Source: Begonia masoniana (Eukaryota > Streptophyta > Magnoliopsida > Cucurbitales > Begoniaceae). From it: a stretch of DNA of 64,000 bases. The notes below the pieces were generated by a model. That model was not told the origin of the DNA, ran no database searches, and saw only the letters and a list, made by a program, of their open reading frames with translations. Both the position numbers and the translations under genes were made by a program. Location of the stretch: contig CM039510.1 in NCBI GenBank assembly GCA_022432975.1, positions 28,201,201-28,265,200 on the forward strand. Direction: 5' to 3'. Position 1 is the stretch's first letter. Each line of letters opens with the position of its first letter. Positions 12,901-23,639 of the stretch are shown here, one piece after another.

Positions 12901-13534
12901 GAATTCTCCCCGAAGTCAGAATGCCTCTTTCCTTTATCTTTCTTTCTAAAGAGCAATTTCTTACTCTTGCCTCGGCAAAGTTGTATGGATAGTAGACCTC
13001 TAGTCCAAGATGCCTTTCAGAAGAGCTATTTCACCAAAAGAAAGATTTTGTGGAGGATGACACAGTTATAGATCCAATGATTATCTCCCCCTTGAAGATT
13101 TTTTCTGCCTTCTAATAATCTATGCAGAAAATTTTGTTTACTATTAAATATAGTAATCAATTCTGATCTATTTATCAACCCAATGTATGCAGGATTGGAA
13201 AATTGGACCAACCGTGCTGACATTATGTGAGCATCTCTTCGTGAGTTTTTCTATTCGAATTCTGAGAAAGCAAGTCAATAAGTTACTGCCAAACACCAGA
13301 CTGAACAAAAAAGTGGAGTCTGATGCTGAAAATGAAAAGCTTGGTCTGAACTCAAACGGTGACGAACAGAAGGGGAAGTTCATCTGGAAATGGGGTCTTG
13401 GGAAGTTTGTATTGTCCGGGATTCTTGCTTATATCGATGGACGACTTTGCCGAGGTATTCCTAATCCTATTGCACGACGCATTGTGAGTGGCTTTCTATT
13501 GACATTTCTTGACAATAGTAATACTAACGAATGA
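3625..13534 (+). CDS. VPS13S: VPS13-family protein, SHRUBBY/VPS13S type, C-terminal ~1,295 codons (partial, 22 exons)
   Basis: VPS13 proteins are large bridge-like lipid-transfer proteins at membrane contact sites; in Arabidopsis SHRUBBY is a member that binds SHORT-ROOT (known for the family). Exons read here: 3625(or 3633)-3776, 4160-4215, 4317-4530, 4731-5135, 5217-5488, 5620-5705, 6006-6267, 6386-6790, 6879-6975, 7142-7446, 7967-8083, 8418-8585, 8942-9071, 9156-9245, 9374-9480, 9550-9698, 11344-11426, 11516-11611, 11717-11839, 12076-12159, 12431-12574, 13193-13534 (stop TGA). All junctions are GT-AG and the phases match except in exon 8942-9071, which has one extra base. Recognised regions are the SHR-binding/VAB region (LVPRYVVFNGSDETIFVRQC at 6154-6255), the VPS13 C-terminal helical region (FDDLASSSLDVFFDPSRGL through 12159), and a conserved C-terminus (ILAYIDGRLCRGIPNPIARR). 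The N-terminal chorein region is not in the window. Confidence 0.85.
3868..3925. repeat. (TA)n(TG)n microsatellite in a VPS13S intron
   Basis: A run of alternating AT followed by GTGTGT and GTTTGTTT sits in the intron between exons ending at 3776 and starting at 4160. It is an ordinary simple repeat and is likely length-variable between individuals. Confidence 0.85.
6006..6790 (+). CDS. VPS13S: SHR-BD / VPS13 adaptor-binding region exons (part of the VPS13S gene)
   Basis: Two exons (6006-6267 and 6386-6790) encode the family hallmark stretch: a LVPRYVVFNGS start, ETIFVRQCYLQ, then KLRWSGPVCIASLG. This matches the conserved SHR-BD/VAB segment found in VPS13 proteins, which in yeast binds organelle-targeting adaptors (family knowledge). 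The junction is phase 0 and both exons are open. No damage is seen here, unlike the exon at 8942. Confidence 0.8.
8942..9071 (+). pseudogene. VPS13S: VPS13S exon with a one-base insertion (frameshift)
   Basis: The exon opens in frame with PIDLNLDEETL, then the frame runs to TGA at 9053-9055. One base past 8975-8978 a second frame shows a typical VPS13 stretch ending HFEIHPVK exactly at the donor (9071|GT). The exon is 130 nt. Removing one base, most simply C8976, gives 129 nt, keeps both flanking phases at 0 and opens the whole exon. So there is one extra base; whether it is a real mutation or an assembly error cannot be told from this sequence. Confidence 0.8.
9481..9549 (+). other. VPS13S: 69-nt stop-free in-frame mini-intron (exitron-like) in VPS13S
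   Basis: GTTAGT at 9481 and CTCAG at 9549 bound a 69-nt segment that is a multiple of three and has no stop. If it is spliced, the flanks join as HYSW|YAMRAIY, which reads as the conserved protein. If it is retained, 23 residues are added and the frame stays open. At about 70 nt it is at the lower limit for plant introns. I favour splicing because the joined flanks look family-like. Confidence 0.7.
9699..11343 (+). other. VPS13S: Longest visible VPS13S intron (1,645 bp)
   Basis: Bounded by a phase-1 donor (ACTTTAG|GTATTT) and acceptor (GAAAACAG|GTACA). It is AT-rich. I looked for terminal repeats, a tRNA or a coding stretch and recognised none; the short reading frames in it are not family-like. 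Confidence 0.7.
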
Positions 13535-15104
13535 GCTCTCTTGGAGCATCTCTGCTTATTCACAAATGCAATAGTGAGTTAACTTCATTTTCAGAGCCAA
13601 AGCTATTTTCATTATCCAAAAAAAATCAATCTTAATTTTGAAAAGAAAAAGATAATGATATTGGAAGGACGGGCTTGCAACCATTTTTGTATCGTTCAAG
13701 GACATGTAGGATGAGTTTAGCATTTGTCTGCTTGTTTAGACAAAAGATGCTTTCATGGGGAAAGAGTGGAAAATGTTTCTCTGTCATGGGTTAGTCCAAT
13801 TGGGAATAGTGGCAAATAAAGCTCAATAATTGAACGTTAAGGTCTCTGTCGTTGGTTGGATATTGTTCTTCAAAACATTGACAATGAGTTGAAAATATAA
13901 GGATGTTTTTTCTTGGGTAAAATATGATTATAGTCTTTGCTGATTAACAGAAAAAGTAATTGCAGGGGTAAATTGCTGACAGTTCATGTGTTAAGGTCTA
14001 TTTTGTTCAGAAAAACACTTCGAGGTATTCGCTGTATTATCTCATCCGCGAGGGTCTAAATTGTATTGACATTTTATTAAAATAATGTTGTACTGTCTGT
14101 AAGCACCATCTAATGCATGCTTCAATAATCAACAATTCTCTCAATTCTAGTATATCTTAATTCGTAGTATTGATTATCATCTCAATTCTCGCAACTCACT
14201 TTCAAATTTGTATTGTTTGGTATCATTCTCAGTGTAAGTTTTAATTATCTTTACTGGTCCATTATATTATTGTGCTTGTGTTTGATCATTTGTTAGATTT
14301 TTTAGATTATATAATATGACAAACTTTGATAACATCAGTGATAGTATTGATGTTAATGTAATGGAATTCATTATATCTACCATCAGATTTTACTATGCAT
14401 GAATGATCTATTAATAAACTTCGAAATGTGTGTCAAGTGTTTGAGAGGGTAGAAGTTACGTTACCTATGGTGAGAAGAACAAAATAAAACATTGTTTAAT
14501 AGGAAAGGACTTTTAATTATGATGAAAGTAATGATTGAATTGATTAATTATATAATTAGAGCCGAACTTTCAATTTACTTTTACTGAACAACAGATTCAA
14601 ATAGTACTATTTAAAAAAGAATTAATCCTCAATTTTTTAAGTTTTTCAGCTAACATTGTAAAAAGTGATTTTATGTTTGACGTTATATGGACATTTTTCT
14701 AATCAAATGAGTTTTTTATCCTCTTAATCTTCAACTAACATTATATCGATGAAAAATTAAATATATGTCGATGTGTAATTTCATTTAATATGGTTTAATT
14801 CCCCTTAAATGGAGGTTGTAACTATTTCAGATGTACTTCAAAAATTGCAACATTTTTTCTAAATATTTTATTTGCCTTTAGACAATGCTATTAATGATAA
14901 TGTGGCTAAGAAGCTTGTAATGTCAGGAGTCGAAGGACAACCTAAATAGAAATGTTGGTTGAACGCTCTGATCTTTGAAGAGGATCTGCATCCAATTCAC
15001 GAATTGGTTTGCATCGGAAAGCATAACCAAAATTAAAAGTATAACTCACATGAGATGAATCAAATCTATACATTTGATCACAAAATAATAAGATAACGTA
15101 GTCC
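13535..15104. other. 3' flank of VPS13S; no gene recognised
   Basis: AT-rich sequence following the stop codon at 13534, presumably 3' UTR and then intergenic DNA. I see no coding exon, RNA gene or clear terminal repeats. Near 14880-15100 the base composition changes toward the Ty3 remnant that follows. Confidence 0.5.
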
Positions 15105-16260
15105 GCTTAAGCACTTAGAACGCCGCTGTATGAGGAATCTCTCTTTGCACATATACAACCAAACCCAATATTCGGGTTCAAAAATTAGCTGACGTCGACC
15201 CTTTTTGGCGTTCTAGATGTATTGATCAGTTCTCCGCTCAATGTTTTGCTGAGCTCGCTCATTGAGTTGCTTCACGACTTCTGTCTTCTTCTCGCCATCT
15301 ATATTCACTTGTTCAGAGACAGGTAAAGGTGATAAATCCGATGGGGTTAGCGGATTAAAACCATAAAGAATCTCAAACGGTGAGAATTTAGTGGCTGAAT
15401 GAATTGAACGGTTATAGGTAAACTCAACATGTGGCAAATATTCCTCCTACGACTTAATGTTCTTGCTAATGATTGCCCTCAACAGTGTCGATAAAGTCCT
15501 ATTCACTACCTCAATATGACCATCAGTTTGATGGTGACAAGTAGTTGAAAACAAAAGTTTTGTTTCTAATTTTCCCCACAAAGTCTTCCAGAAGTAGCTT
15601 AAGAACTTAGCATCGCGATCCAAAACTATTGTCCTCGACATCCCATGTAACCGTACTATCTCTCGAAAGAACAATTCAGCAACATTAGAGGCATCATCAG
15701 TTTTATGACAAGGAATAAAATGAGCCATCTTAGAAAACCGATCTACAACCACAAAAATCGAATCGTTACCATACTTAGTCCTTGGTAACCCTAACACAAA
15801 GTCTATCAAAATGTCAATCCAAGGTGATCTAGGAATAGGCAGAGGTGTGTAAAGCCCGTTCGGTTGTCCTCTCGATTTAGCTTGCTTACAAGTAAGACAC
15901 CTACCAACTATCCTCTCAATATCTCTTTTCATGTGGGGCCAATAGAAATGTTCTCGTAGAATTTCTAGTGTCTTTGCTACCCCAAAATTCTCCATCAATC
16001 CTCCGGGGGTTCCCTAATCAATAAATCACGCAAAGAACAGTTGGGAACACACAATTTACCTTCCCTAAATAGGTACTCGTCATGCCTAAAGTACTTCCCA
16101 AACCTAGATTTCTCACACAACCTATAACTCTCTCCAAAATCAACATCATCAATGTAAAGTTGCTTGATATGTTCGAATCCAAGTAATTTAGCATCTAGGA
16201 TTGAGATTAAAACATACCTGCGAGAAAGAGCATCAGCAACCACATTCTCCTTACCTTATT
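15105..16260 (-). pseudogene. Ty3-type pol remnant: RNaseH tail plus integrase
   Basis: Read on the minus strand from 16260: VADALSRR marks the end of RNaseH. The integrase zinc-binding tail (CLTCKQAK) follows. Then come catalytic-core segments with aspartates in [10 protein letters not shown] and VLDRDAKF, and the glutamate segment [13 protein letters not shown] (15447-15998). Next is the [19 protein letters not shown] segment (15213-15437). C-terminal residues continue in another frame to about 15105. At least two frame breaks (about 15998 and 15440) disable it. No gag, protease or LTR is attached on either side, so it is a truncated relic. Confidence 0.85.
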
Positions 16261-17506
16261 CTCTTTCACATATTTTATAGAAGATCGAGTCAAGTTTTCT
16301 CTCTAAAAAAAGGAAACAAGAATGAAAATAAGCACCAAATTTTGATATGAATAATCTCACCAAAACCAAGATCTAGCTATGCACAATCACCAAAGCAATA
16401 GAAAATTTAAATTCAAATACAAACAAATGGATGAAAAGTTCAAAATGAAAGATAGCAAGACATGAATACATCAACTCAAAAAGAATTGTATTTTTTTTAT
16501 CTAAACAATTGATGATGGGTCAAGATCTGATGGTGAAGGATCACGAGGAACATCCTTTGGTCGAGGCTCACAGATGTATGTGTCGTTTGTGACTTCCTCC
16601 TGCTAAGTTCTTCAACTCTATCAAGTTCACTAATGATAACTGCTTGAGTTGAATTGAGAGCCTCCATTTTTTGAGCCATTCTGGAGTTGAGATCCTTTAT
16701 TTTTTGAGCCATGCCTTCCACCATGGAAGTGAGACTAGAAAGACAACCTAACATCATATTCAATCTTTACTCAAACATTGAAATATTGTGAGAAGAGCGA
16801 AGAGGAAGCTGAAAAGGCTCATCCTCCATAGGGACATGTTGAGCCATGGAGGAAGTTCAAGGAAGAGCTGTAAAAGTGGATGTTGGACGAGTGGCCTTGA
16901 AAACCAATTCACCTTCTACTTTACTTGTACCCATTTGAGCCAAGTGACAAGGTTGTAGATGTCCACCACTTTTTATTTACAAATCAACTTGTATGAAGGT
17001 ATTGTGATCCCGTTTTGCTCAACAATCTTCTGAATAAGGAAATTTAACGATAAGTTTTTGGCTCAGTTGTTGAAGATGTCGAACATGTGATTCAAAATCA
17101 CATAGCCAAGATTAAACCTTTCCTCATTGTATATTTTCTTTATTAAATAGAGATCAATGCAACTCATATAGTCTTGGTGTCAATTACGTGGTAAGATGGG
17201 GTGAGAAATCAAATGATGTATGACTCGTACCTTCACATTTAAGTTCTTGGATTTTGGTTTGTAGAATCACCCAATCTCAGGGTTGCGATAATATTGACAA
17301 AAAAAAAGTCAAACCTTCACCTTGTATAGGACCGAGAAGCTATGACTGGAGGGGAATCACTCAACCTTATTGTTCACAGGTTTCATTCTTTTTATTATCG
17401 GTTAGCTTTTTATTGATGGACGATCTCGTTCGAGGTTCGATAAAGTTTCATTTGACAGGACGTAAAAACTAGAGGCAGAGAGGAAAAGGTTTAGCATCTG
17501 CTGTAA
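16261..17506. other. Degenerate retroelement-like stretch without a recognised domain
   Basis: A minus-strand frame at 16497-16763 is rich in M/E/L/Q with an imperfect repeat (MAQKIKDLNSRMAQKMEAL) that looks coiled-coil-like. I cannot assign it. The start AUG may be upstream near 16845 with a stop in between. The rest shows no recognisable coding content. It links the minus-strand integrase relic with a plus-strand RT relic. Confidence 0.35.
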
Positions 17507-17876
17507 ATGAAAGAGATCGGATCGGATGAGTGGAAAACGACGTTTAAAACAAAACATGGATTGTACGAGTGGATGGTCATGTCATTTGGGCTAGCTAATG
17601 CACTTAGTACTTTCATGCACTTGATGAATCATGTTTTGTGTCCATTTATTGAAAAATTCATGGTTGTATACTTTGATGATATTTTGATATATAGTTCAAA
17701 TTTGCATGACCAGGTTTCCCATTTGCGAGCAGTTTTGGATGTTCTTAAGAAAGAGAAATTGTATGCCAACCAAGGCAAGTGCACCTTTTGCACCGACTAG
17801 CTTGTTTTTCTTGGTTTTGTTGTTAGCGCGCAGGGAATTCAGGTTGACAATGAGAAGGTCCACGCAAACTCAAAAC
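17507..17876 (+). pseudogene. Ty3-type reverse transcriptase fragment
   Basis: The frame from 17507 encodes [20 protein letters not shown] and then the catalytic YFDDILIYS, ending KCTFCTD. An in-frame TAG (17798-17800) follows, after which the same frame continues VFLGFVVSAQGIQVD to about 17876. This is the palm-domain region of a Ty3 RT, plus strand, opposite to the neighbouring integrase piece. It is therefore a separate or inverted fragment. There is no active pol here. Confidence 0.85.
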
Positions 17877-17879
17877 TCA

Positions 17880-18317
17880 TTCAAACTAACCTTAAATCCT
17901 TGTCAAAATGGATGAAATAGAGGAGAGGAGAAGCTTCAATGGTGGCTGAAAAAATCGTGGGGAAGGAAGGAGGAAGAAAGCCAAATTTGTGATTTCAACC
18001 ACTAACCCTTAAATTTATAAACCAACATTTTTCTCTTTTTAATTTTTCCCACCCAATTCTCTTATTTAGCCTCTTCTCTTTATCATCCTCTAATTCAACT
18101 TGGCTTCATCCTTTAAAAACCCTCTCTTCCACTTTAATTCATTTACATCTACATCTAAAACCCTAAACCTCTTTTACTTAATGGCTTTTCACTTCTAACT
18201 TCAATTCTCCTCACTCACTAACTCTTATAATTAGAATAACTCTAAGATTAATGTTAGCTCTCATAACATACCCTAAACAAGGGTTACGCAGGTTATAGAA
18301 AATTTTTGGGTGTTACA
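17880..18317 (-). mobile_element. Truncated LTR (5' end only)
   Basis: It ends GGGTGTTACA at 18317, i.e. it begins TGTAACACCC on the minus strand. The interior (a purine-rich GAGGAGAGGAGAAGC stretch, then CCACCCAATTCTC) resembles the first part of LTR6. It stops at the RT fragment, so most of the LTR is missing. No target duplication can be scored. Confidence 0.55.
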
Positions 18318-18832
18318 ATTTCACCATCAATGAAGAAATGGACGTGGTAAGCAAAGAAGTTTAGTAGAGCCACCAAATAGGGAAAGAGGAGTTCCAGAGA
18401 AAAATGGTGAAGTTCCCTCTCGAGGCAGCAAGTGGTGCTAAAACATGTTCATGCATGTTCTTGAGCATGACTCTTTGAAAGATGAAGTCAACCCAATTTG
18501 AAGTAGAATCTAGAAGATGGTTTGAGATATCCTTGCATCCCTATTTCAAGTCATTTTTAAAGTTTTATTAAGTTGGATGTTTATGGTTAGTTCAAGACTT
18601 GTTTATTTAAAAGCTTTTTTACATTAATAAGCCATTCGACTAGGGCTTGTCTAACTGAGAATATGTGTGTCCTTTTGTGGGATTTTTGGTCTTTCAGTTA
18701 AGGGCACATGCCCTAGGTCTTGTAATCTAATGAAACCCACTAGTAGGCTGTTTGTAAAAAAACAATTGAACAATAGAAAACTAAAAAACCCTTGCTTTAA
18801 TAGCTTGCCATGTGAAGACAAGGAGTCCCAAA
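18318..18832. other. No feature recognised
   Basis: A 0.5-kb stretch between the truncated LTR and the TRIM element. I see no coding frame or repeat structure that I can name. Confidence 0.4.
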
Positions 18833-19303
18833 TGTGAATGAATCACACATCGCTTGAGAGAGTGAAAAATACATGATTTATAAGTAGAGTTTTTTTTTCC
18901 TACCTAATACAACATGTTTTAGGCTTATAAGAACAAATCTATGCGGGTTCCAACCCAAAGCAGATAATATTATTTTGGGAGCACCAGTGGATGTTACAAA
19001 TGGTATTAGTGTCATTGCCCAACCAGAAGTGTGGCCAACGAGGACGTTGGGTCCTGAAGGGGGTAAGGGAGATTGTGATAGTTTGTTTTGTGAAAGTTAG
19101 GATGACCCAGTGTGAGGGTCCAACACATATTAGTGGGGGTGACAATCTAACATCAGTACGGAGAGTGGAGAATGCATAGTTTATAAGTAGAGTTTCCGTC
19201 TGTATCTAATAGAACGTGTTTTGAGCTAATACCAAGAACCAACTTGTGTGAATTTTGGCCAAAAATAGACATTTTTTTACTATGAGCACTGGGGGTCACT
19301 ACA
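18833..19303 (+). mobile_element. TRIM-type retrotransposon (471 bp, non-coding)
   Basis: Two imperfect direct repeats of about 165 bp (18833-18998 and 19140-19303) share a central ATTTATAAGTAGAGTT block and end GAGCACCAGTGGATGTTACA and GAGCACTGGGGGTCACTACA. Right after the left repeat is TGGTATTAGTGTCATTG (19001-19017), a degenerate initiator-Met-tRNA primer site. Just before the right repeat is a purine tract TAGTGGGGG (19131-19139). LTR, primer site, about 140 bp, purine tract, LTR is the layout of a terminal-repeat retrotransposon in miniature. Both repeats have drifted and no clean target duplication is seen. Confidence 0.7.
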
Positions 19304-21494
19304 CTTGCTTTGCAAGTGCCTCATTTCCGGCCAGTTGCATACAGTTGTGTTGTGACAATTTGATTATCTACTTGTGAGAGTTTGAATAATCATCTCTAGC
19401 TTCATCTTCTTTCACTTCTTAAAAGGTGAAACTCTTTAGCAAGGTTGGAGAAACTCACAAGGACTAAGTTAGAGTGTTGTCATCATCAAGAAGGAGCCCT
19501 TGGAGTGTAAAGGTGTGATTGGTACCCCTACGACCAGCTTGCAGCTCTTCGTAACTTTCTCTTCCGTGCAATTTTTGCTATAAAATTTTGAGGGTCTCCT
19601 TCTCACATATCATTGGTGCTGCTTTCTCAAAAATCAAGCCAAGATTTGATAAATTAATTAGTCTCGATGCACAAGTTGACCTTTGAAATTGTGAAGATAG
19701 TTTTTATCGGTTATAGAAAGGGTGTAATTTTTGAGTTCCCTTTTGTATCACACATTAGGTTGCCATGATCTTCGTAGCTACCATAAAATTTTCCTTACCA
19801 ACTCTTTATTGGCATTAGTAATGTTAGTGAAACATGTAAACATGTGACTAATAGTTTGATCCTTTGCCATAGAAAATAATTCGCATTCATGTACAAATAT
19901 GCTTAACTTATTGTCTTTTACTTGGTTAGCTCCCTTGTGTGAGATTTCAAGTAGACGCTATATTCCGTAAGCATATTCATACCTTTGCACTCTATTGAAT
20001 TCATCTTTATCATGAGCACAACATAATAATTAATGGCCTTATCATTTCAGTTTAATATGTGGTGATCATTCTCATCATACTCAAAGGACAATTTTGGAAC
20101 ATTCATACCATTTTCAATAATATGCCATAAATCATAATTCATAGATTGAACAAAAATTTTCATCATAGCTTTCCAATGTGTTGGAAGCCATAGAGATTTT
20201 CAAGATAAAATTTCATAATTCAATCACAATAAAAGCTTAAAACCTTCTCTAATACAAATTCAATGATTGAAATTAACCTAGGGTGAATTAGATTATCAAA
20301 GTTTTTTCATGTGACTTAAATTTAACTATTTGCAAGCTCAAATATTATAAATTCTCTTAACTAGATTTATTAACTCTAATACACAAGCAATAGTAAGAGC
20401 AAAAAGTAAATGAGTAAAAAATATGGATGCAAACAATTTGGTAATGCAGTTCAACTAACTTTGTCTACGTCTGCATTTCAGGGCTGCTCTTTAAAGTTTC
20501 CTTCCAATATCAACCTTCTTGTTATAATTGATTGAACTTTTGGGGCGTCAATCAGATGCCTCACATTTAACTAGCTTTCAATTAATCACCCTTGATTGTT
20601 CACCAATACAATTAAAAAAGTGTTTGAAGATTAAAACTCACATAACTAAACTCTCACAAGTAGAAATCACAAATTCTAATGAGAGAGTTGGTGTAACGAC
20701 TCTAAATTCAATTTCCCTAAATTTCAAACCCTAATAATTTTTTTTTCCAAATTCAATCATTGAATCAAACTTGATTAGGTCGTTTCTAAACCCTAATTTT
20801 ACTATTCATAAAATCCTCAATCAATATTTTATGTGGAAGCTTTAAACGTATATACTAATCCTAACTATATTTATTACAATTGAACAAATACATTAACATC
20901 AATAAATCCTCAATCACCTTTCATTCGAATATATGAATATCATCATTTAACTACATTTATTAGATTCTAACATATCTAATTCTACATCGTAAGTCAAAAT
21001 AATTAATTATATGAAATATCCAAAAAATGTAATGTCTAATCGTCGAATACTCCAAATTAAATATTACATAAAACTAAACGTTTAACTTAATGCTAATTAA
21101 GTTCTAAATCTAACTAAATCCTCAAGGCATGATAGCCGAATAACCTAACTGTCTAGTCATACTAAAATCATCAATACATCCTCAAGAATACAAAACATAG
21201 TAAACTAACTATCTACTCAAATTAAAATAATAATATCCCTTACGTAAATATTCACTCCAATTATTTGTTTTATACTATTTGATCATTGGTTACCTTGTCT
21301 GTATACTCGCTCGCAACTGGAATAATCTAGATCAGCTACATGTTCCTCTATACAAATGCACACACATCACAAAATTACTAATAAAAAGTAATCTCAGTAA
21401 GTAAAAATACGTGCAAGTGCAAGTTAATATCATGCGTTATCAAATCAAAACTTAATAGTTACATACTGGTTGGAAATTATTTTCCAACTTTCGT
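19304..21494. other. Non-coding stretch; possible degenerate LTR from about 20692
   Basis: Mostly AT-rich and without a recognisable gene. GGTGTAACGACTC at about 20691 looks like the 3' terminus of a minus-oriented LTR of the kinds seen later. A CAGTAAGTAAAAATACGTGC stretch near 21397, the repeat array at 21495-21735 and a minus-strand TATA-like CTATAAATAG at about 21831 come in the order expected of such an LTR. A right end GGGTGTTACA is missing, so this remains tentative. Confidence 0.3.
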
Positions 21495-21735
21495 TCAGGG
21501 TTTCATTAGCCATCATATATTTTTTGTCAATTCATGCTTAATAGTTACATACTAGTTGAAACTCATTTTCCAACATTCGTTCAGGCTTAGCCATCTTATT
21601 TTCATTCAGGCTTTGACATCTCATTTTCATTCAGACGTAGCCATCACATTATCATTCAGGCGTAGCCATCTCATTATCGTTCAGACGTAGCCATCTCATT
21701 GTCGTTCAAGCGTATCCATCTTATTGTCGTTCAAA
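21495..21735 (-). repeat. ~25-bp tandem repeat array (about 7-8 units)
   Basis: Units close to TTCAGGCGTAGCCATCTCAT follow each other with substitutions (TTCAGACGTAGCCATC, TTCAAGCGTATCCATC and others). The array lies just left of a short GA microsatellite (21740-21755). It occupies the position that stem-loop repeats take in other LTRs of the window. Confidence 0.75.
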
Positions 21736-22079
21736 ATTGAGAGAGAGAGAGAGAGTAAATTTTCATAGTGAAACTTGCAACACTTTTCAAAGATGTCTCT
21801 AGGTGAGTGGAGTTGACAAAGTGGGCATCTATTTATAGTCCTAAAAAATTTGAGTTGTGGGCATTCTCTTGTTGGCACTGGGCGACGGCGAGGTGTCCAT
21901 TGACTAGCCTTAGACACATGAATCAGTCAATGGGATTCTGCAATTTAAGTTGTTGGCTATTGATCCAGGCATCCACATTTCTTAACACGGTGTTTGCCTA
22001 AGATTAAATTTGCATTCTTTAGTCTAACCCGGGCTTCTGCACAATTCTCTAAATGTACGCACCGAGCATCCGCACATGT

Positions 22080-22357
22080 TGTAAGGCGCCCTATAACGGC
22101 CCATTTCCCAAGTAAGATATTGTCCGCTTTGGAGATTGAACTGTAGCCCAATATCTTCTCCTTACGGATTTGTTTGGCGAGGACTTCCCAATCGGTCACC
22201 CAACATGGTGCTGCTCTCGTCGGAGCACTTTTAACTTCGGAGTTATTGTGGGATCCGTTGCCAATTGTGTTCCAAAACGTGTCTTACTATCTTGGGAGGG
22301 TTTCCTTACATATGTTTCATTTCTATATACCTCCCCAAGTAATGTGGGATTGTGACG
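22080..22357 (-). mobile_element. Cassandra-type TRIM LTR carrying a 5S-rRNA-like segment
   Basis: On the minus strand the segment begins GTCACAATCCCACATT, contains a 5S-rRNA-like block (22171-22262), passes through CCAAAGCGGACAATATC and ends near GGCGCCTTACA (22080). Cassandra elements are non-coding retrotransposons whose LTRs contain a 5S gene-derived promoter (known). I find only one LTR copy and no primer site or purine tract beside it, so it is probably a solo LTR. The boundaries are approximate. Confidence 0.7.
22171..22262 (-). ncRNA. 5S-rRNA-derived sequence inside the Cassandra LTR (not a functional rRNA gene)
   Basis: Minus-strand order: CGGATCCCA, AACTCCGAAGTTAA, GTGCTCCGACGAGAGCAG, GGGTGACC, TGGGAAGTCCTCG. 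These are the successive blocks of plant 5S rRNA, including the internal-promoter A-box and C-box regions, with many substitutions. The first about 30 nt of 5S are not recognisable. It is the Pol III promoter module of Cassandra, not an rDNA unit. Confidence 0.75.
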
Positions 22358-22791
22358 ACGCCCTTTTTACGACCCGAGATTTGCCTATACTCGAGTTCAG
22401 GATTTGCCTACACTCGGCTTAGGTCCTGAGGTTTGCCCCGCAGTCGTGCTCATACGTACACATTCGGGTTATCACACGCCTGTAGCAGGTGTCCTCAACC
22501 AAAACATATCTTGGGACTGGGCATTTGCGATTGCTTCCATTCTGAACATGCCAGAGACCGGGCTTCTTCATTCCATCATTAGGCGTCCATAACCAAGACA
22601 TGCTCGTAGGACTGGGCGTTCGCTGAGACTTCCATTTTATGGATCGGTTGGGACCAAGCTTTTGCAGTTCGAATCAGAGCGCCTACTACAGTCTACACTT
22701 GACATTTATGATTGAGTCATACCAATTCTGCATCGACTCAATAAACATATTAGAAAGTTCAAATACTCATTTACAAGGGTATTTTCAATGT
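22358..22791. other. Low-copy-looking stretch with short duplicated motifs
   Basis: GATTTGCCTA, ACTCG and GGACTGGGC motifs repeat imperfectly (22378-22430 and 22510-22625), but no frame or known element is seen. It ends at the hAT target duplication. Confidence 0.4.
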
Positions 22792-23639
22792 GTTATAATT
22801 AGGGGTGGGCACGGGTCGGTTTGTTCCGGTCTCGAGCCCAGACCGAAACCAGCCCGAAAGGTTTCGGGATTTTAATCCCAAAACCGAAATCGATCCGGTC
22901 GGTCCAGTCCTGGGTCGGTCCCTGTTCTGCCCAAGGTATTTTATTTATTTATTTTTAACGAAAAAATTATGACAAGTGATAAAATTTAAAAAAAATGATA
23001 AATATAACAAAATAAATATAATATCCAAAATAAATACAAGTATGTAACATATAAACTAAAAGTCTAAATCCAACTATCAAATATTTAAATAAAAAAATAC
23101 AACATCCAAAATAAATCTAAATATGTAATATACAAACTAAAAGTCTAAATCAAACTATCAGACATTAAAATATAATCTAAAAAACTAAATACAACATAAA
23201 AAAAAATCCAACTATATAACATACAAATTAAATGCAACTATCAAACATTCAAATGCAAGCTAAGAAACTAAAGTCAACATCCAAAATTTATCTAAGTACT
23301 TTAAAACTTAAAAGTATAAGCTAAATAATAAATTCAAGTACATAGTCAATTTCATGGCAGCAACCAAGCAATCAATCTAAATATCAAGTCATCGATATGT
23401 CATCTTGTACTTCTAGAAAATTATCATCGGAAGGGTCACTATCAACGACATCTGCAAAATGACAATATTGAAGACATTAGTTAATCCTTAATTTAGAGAT
23501 AAATATGTAAAACAAATAAATATTAGAATATTCGAACCTTCTTGTATAGCTGTCAATGTCGTAGTACTACTATCTTCTAAATCATCTGTAGAAACTTTAA
23601 AGGACTGAAAGTTTTGATTCAACTTTGTGAGCATATTAG

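Noticed and set aside
22171..22262. A genuine 5S rRNA gene
   Set aside because: Too diverged, lacks the first ~30 nt, and sits within Cassandra-type LTR sequence.
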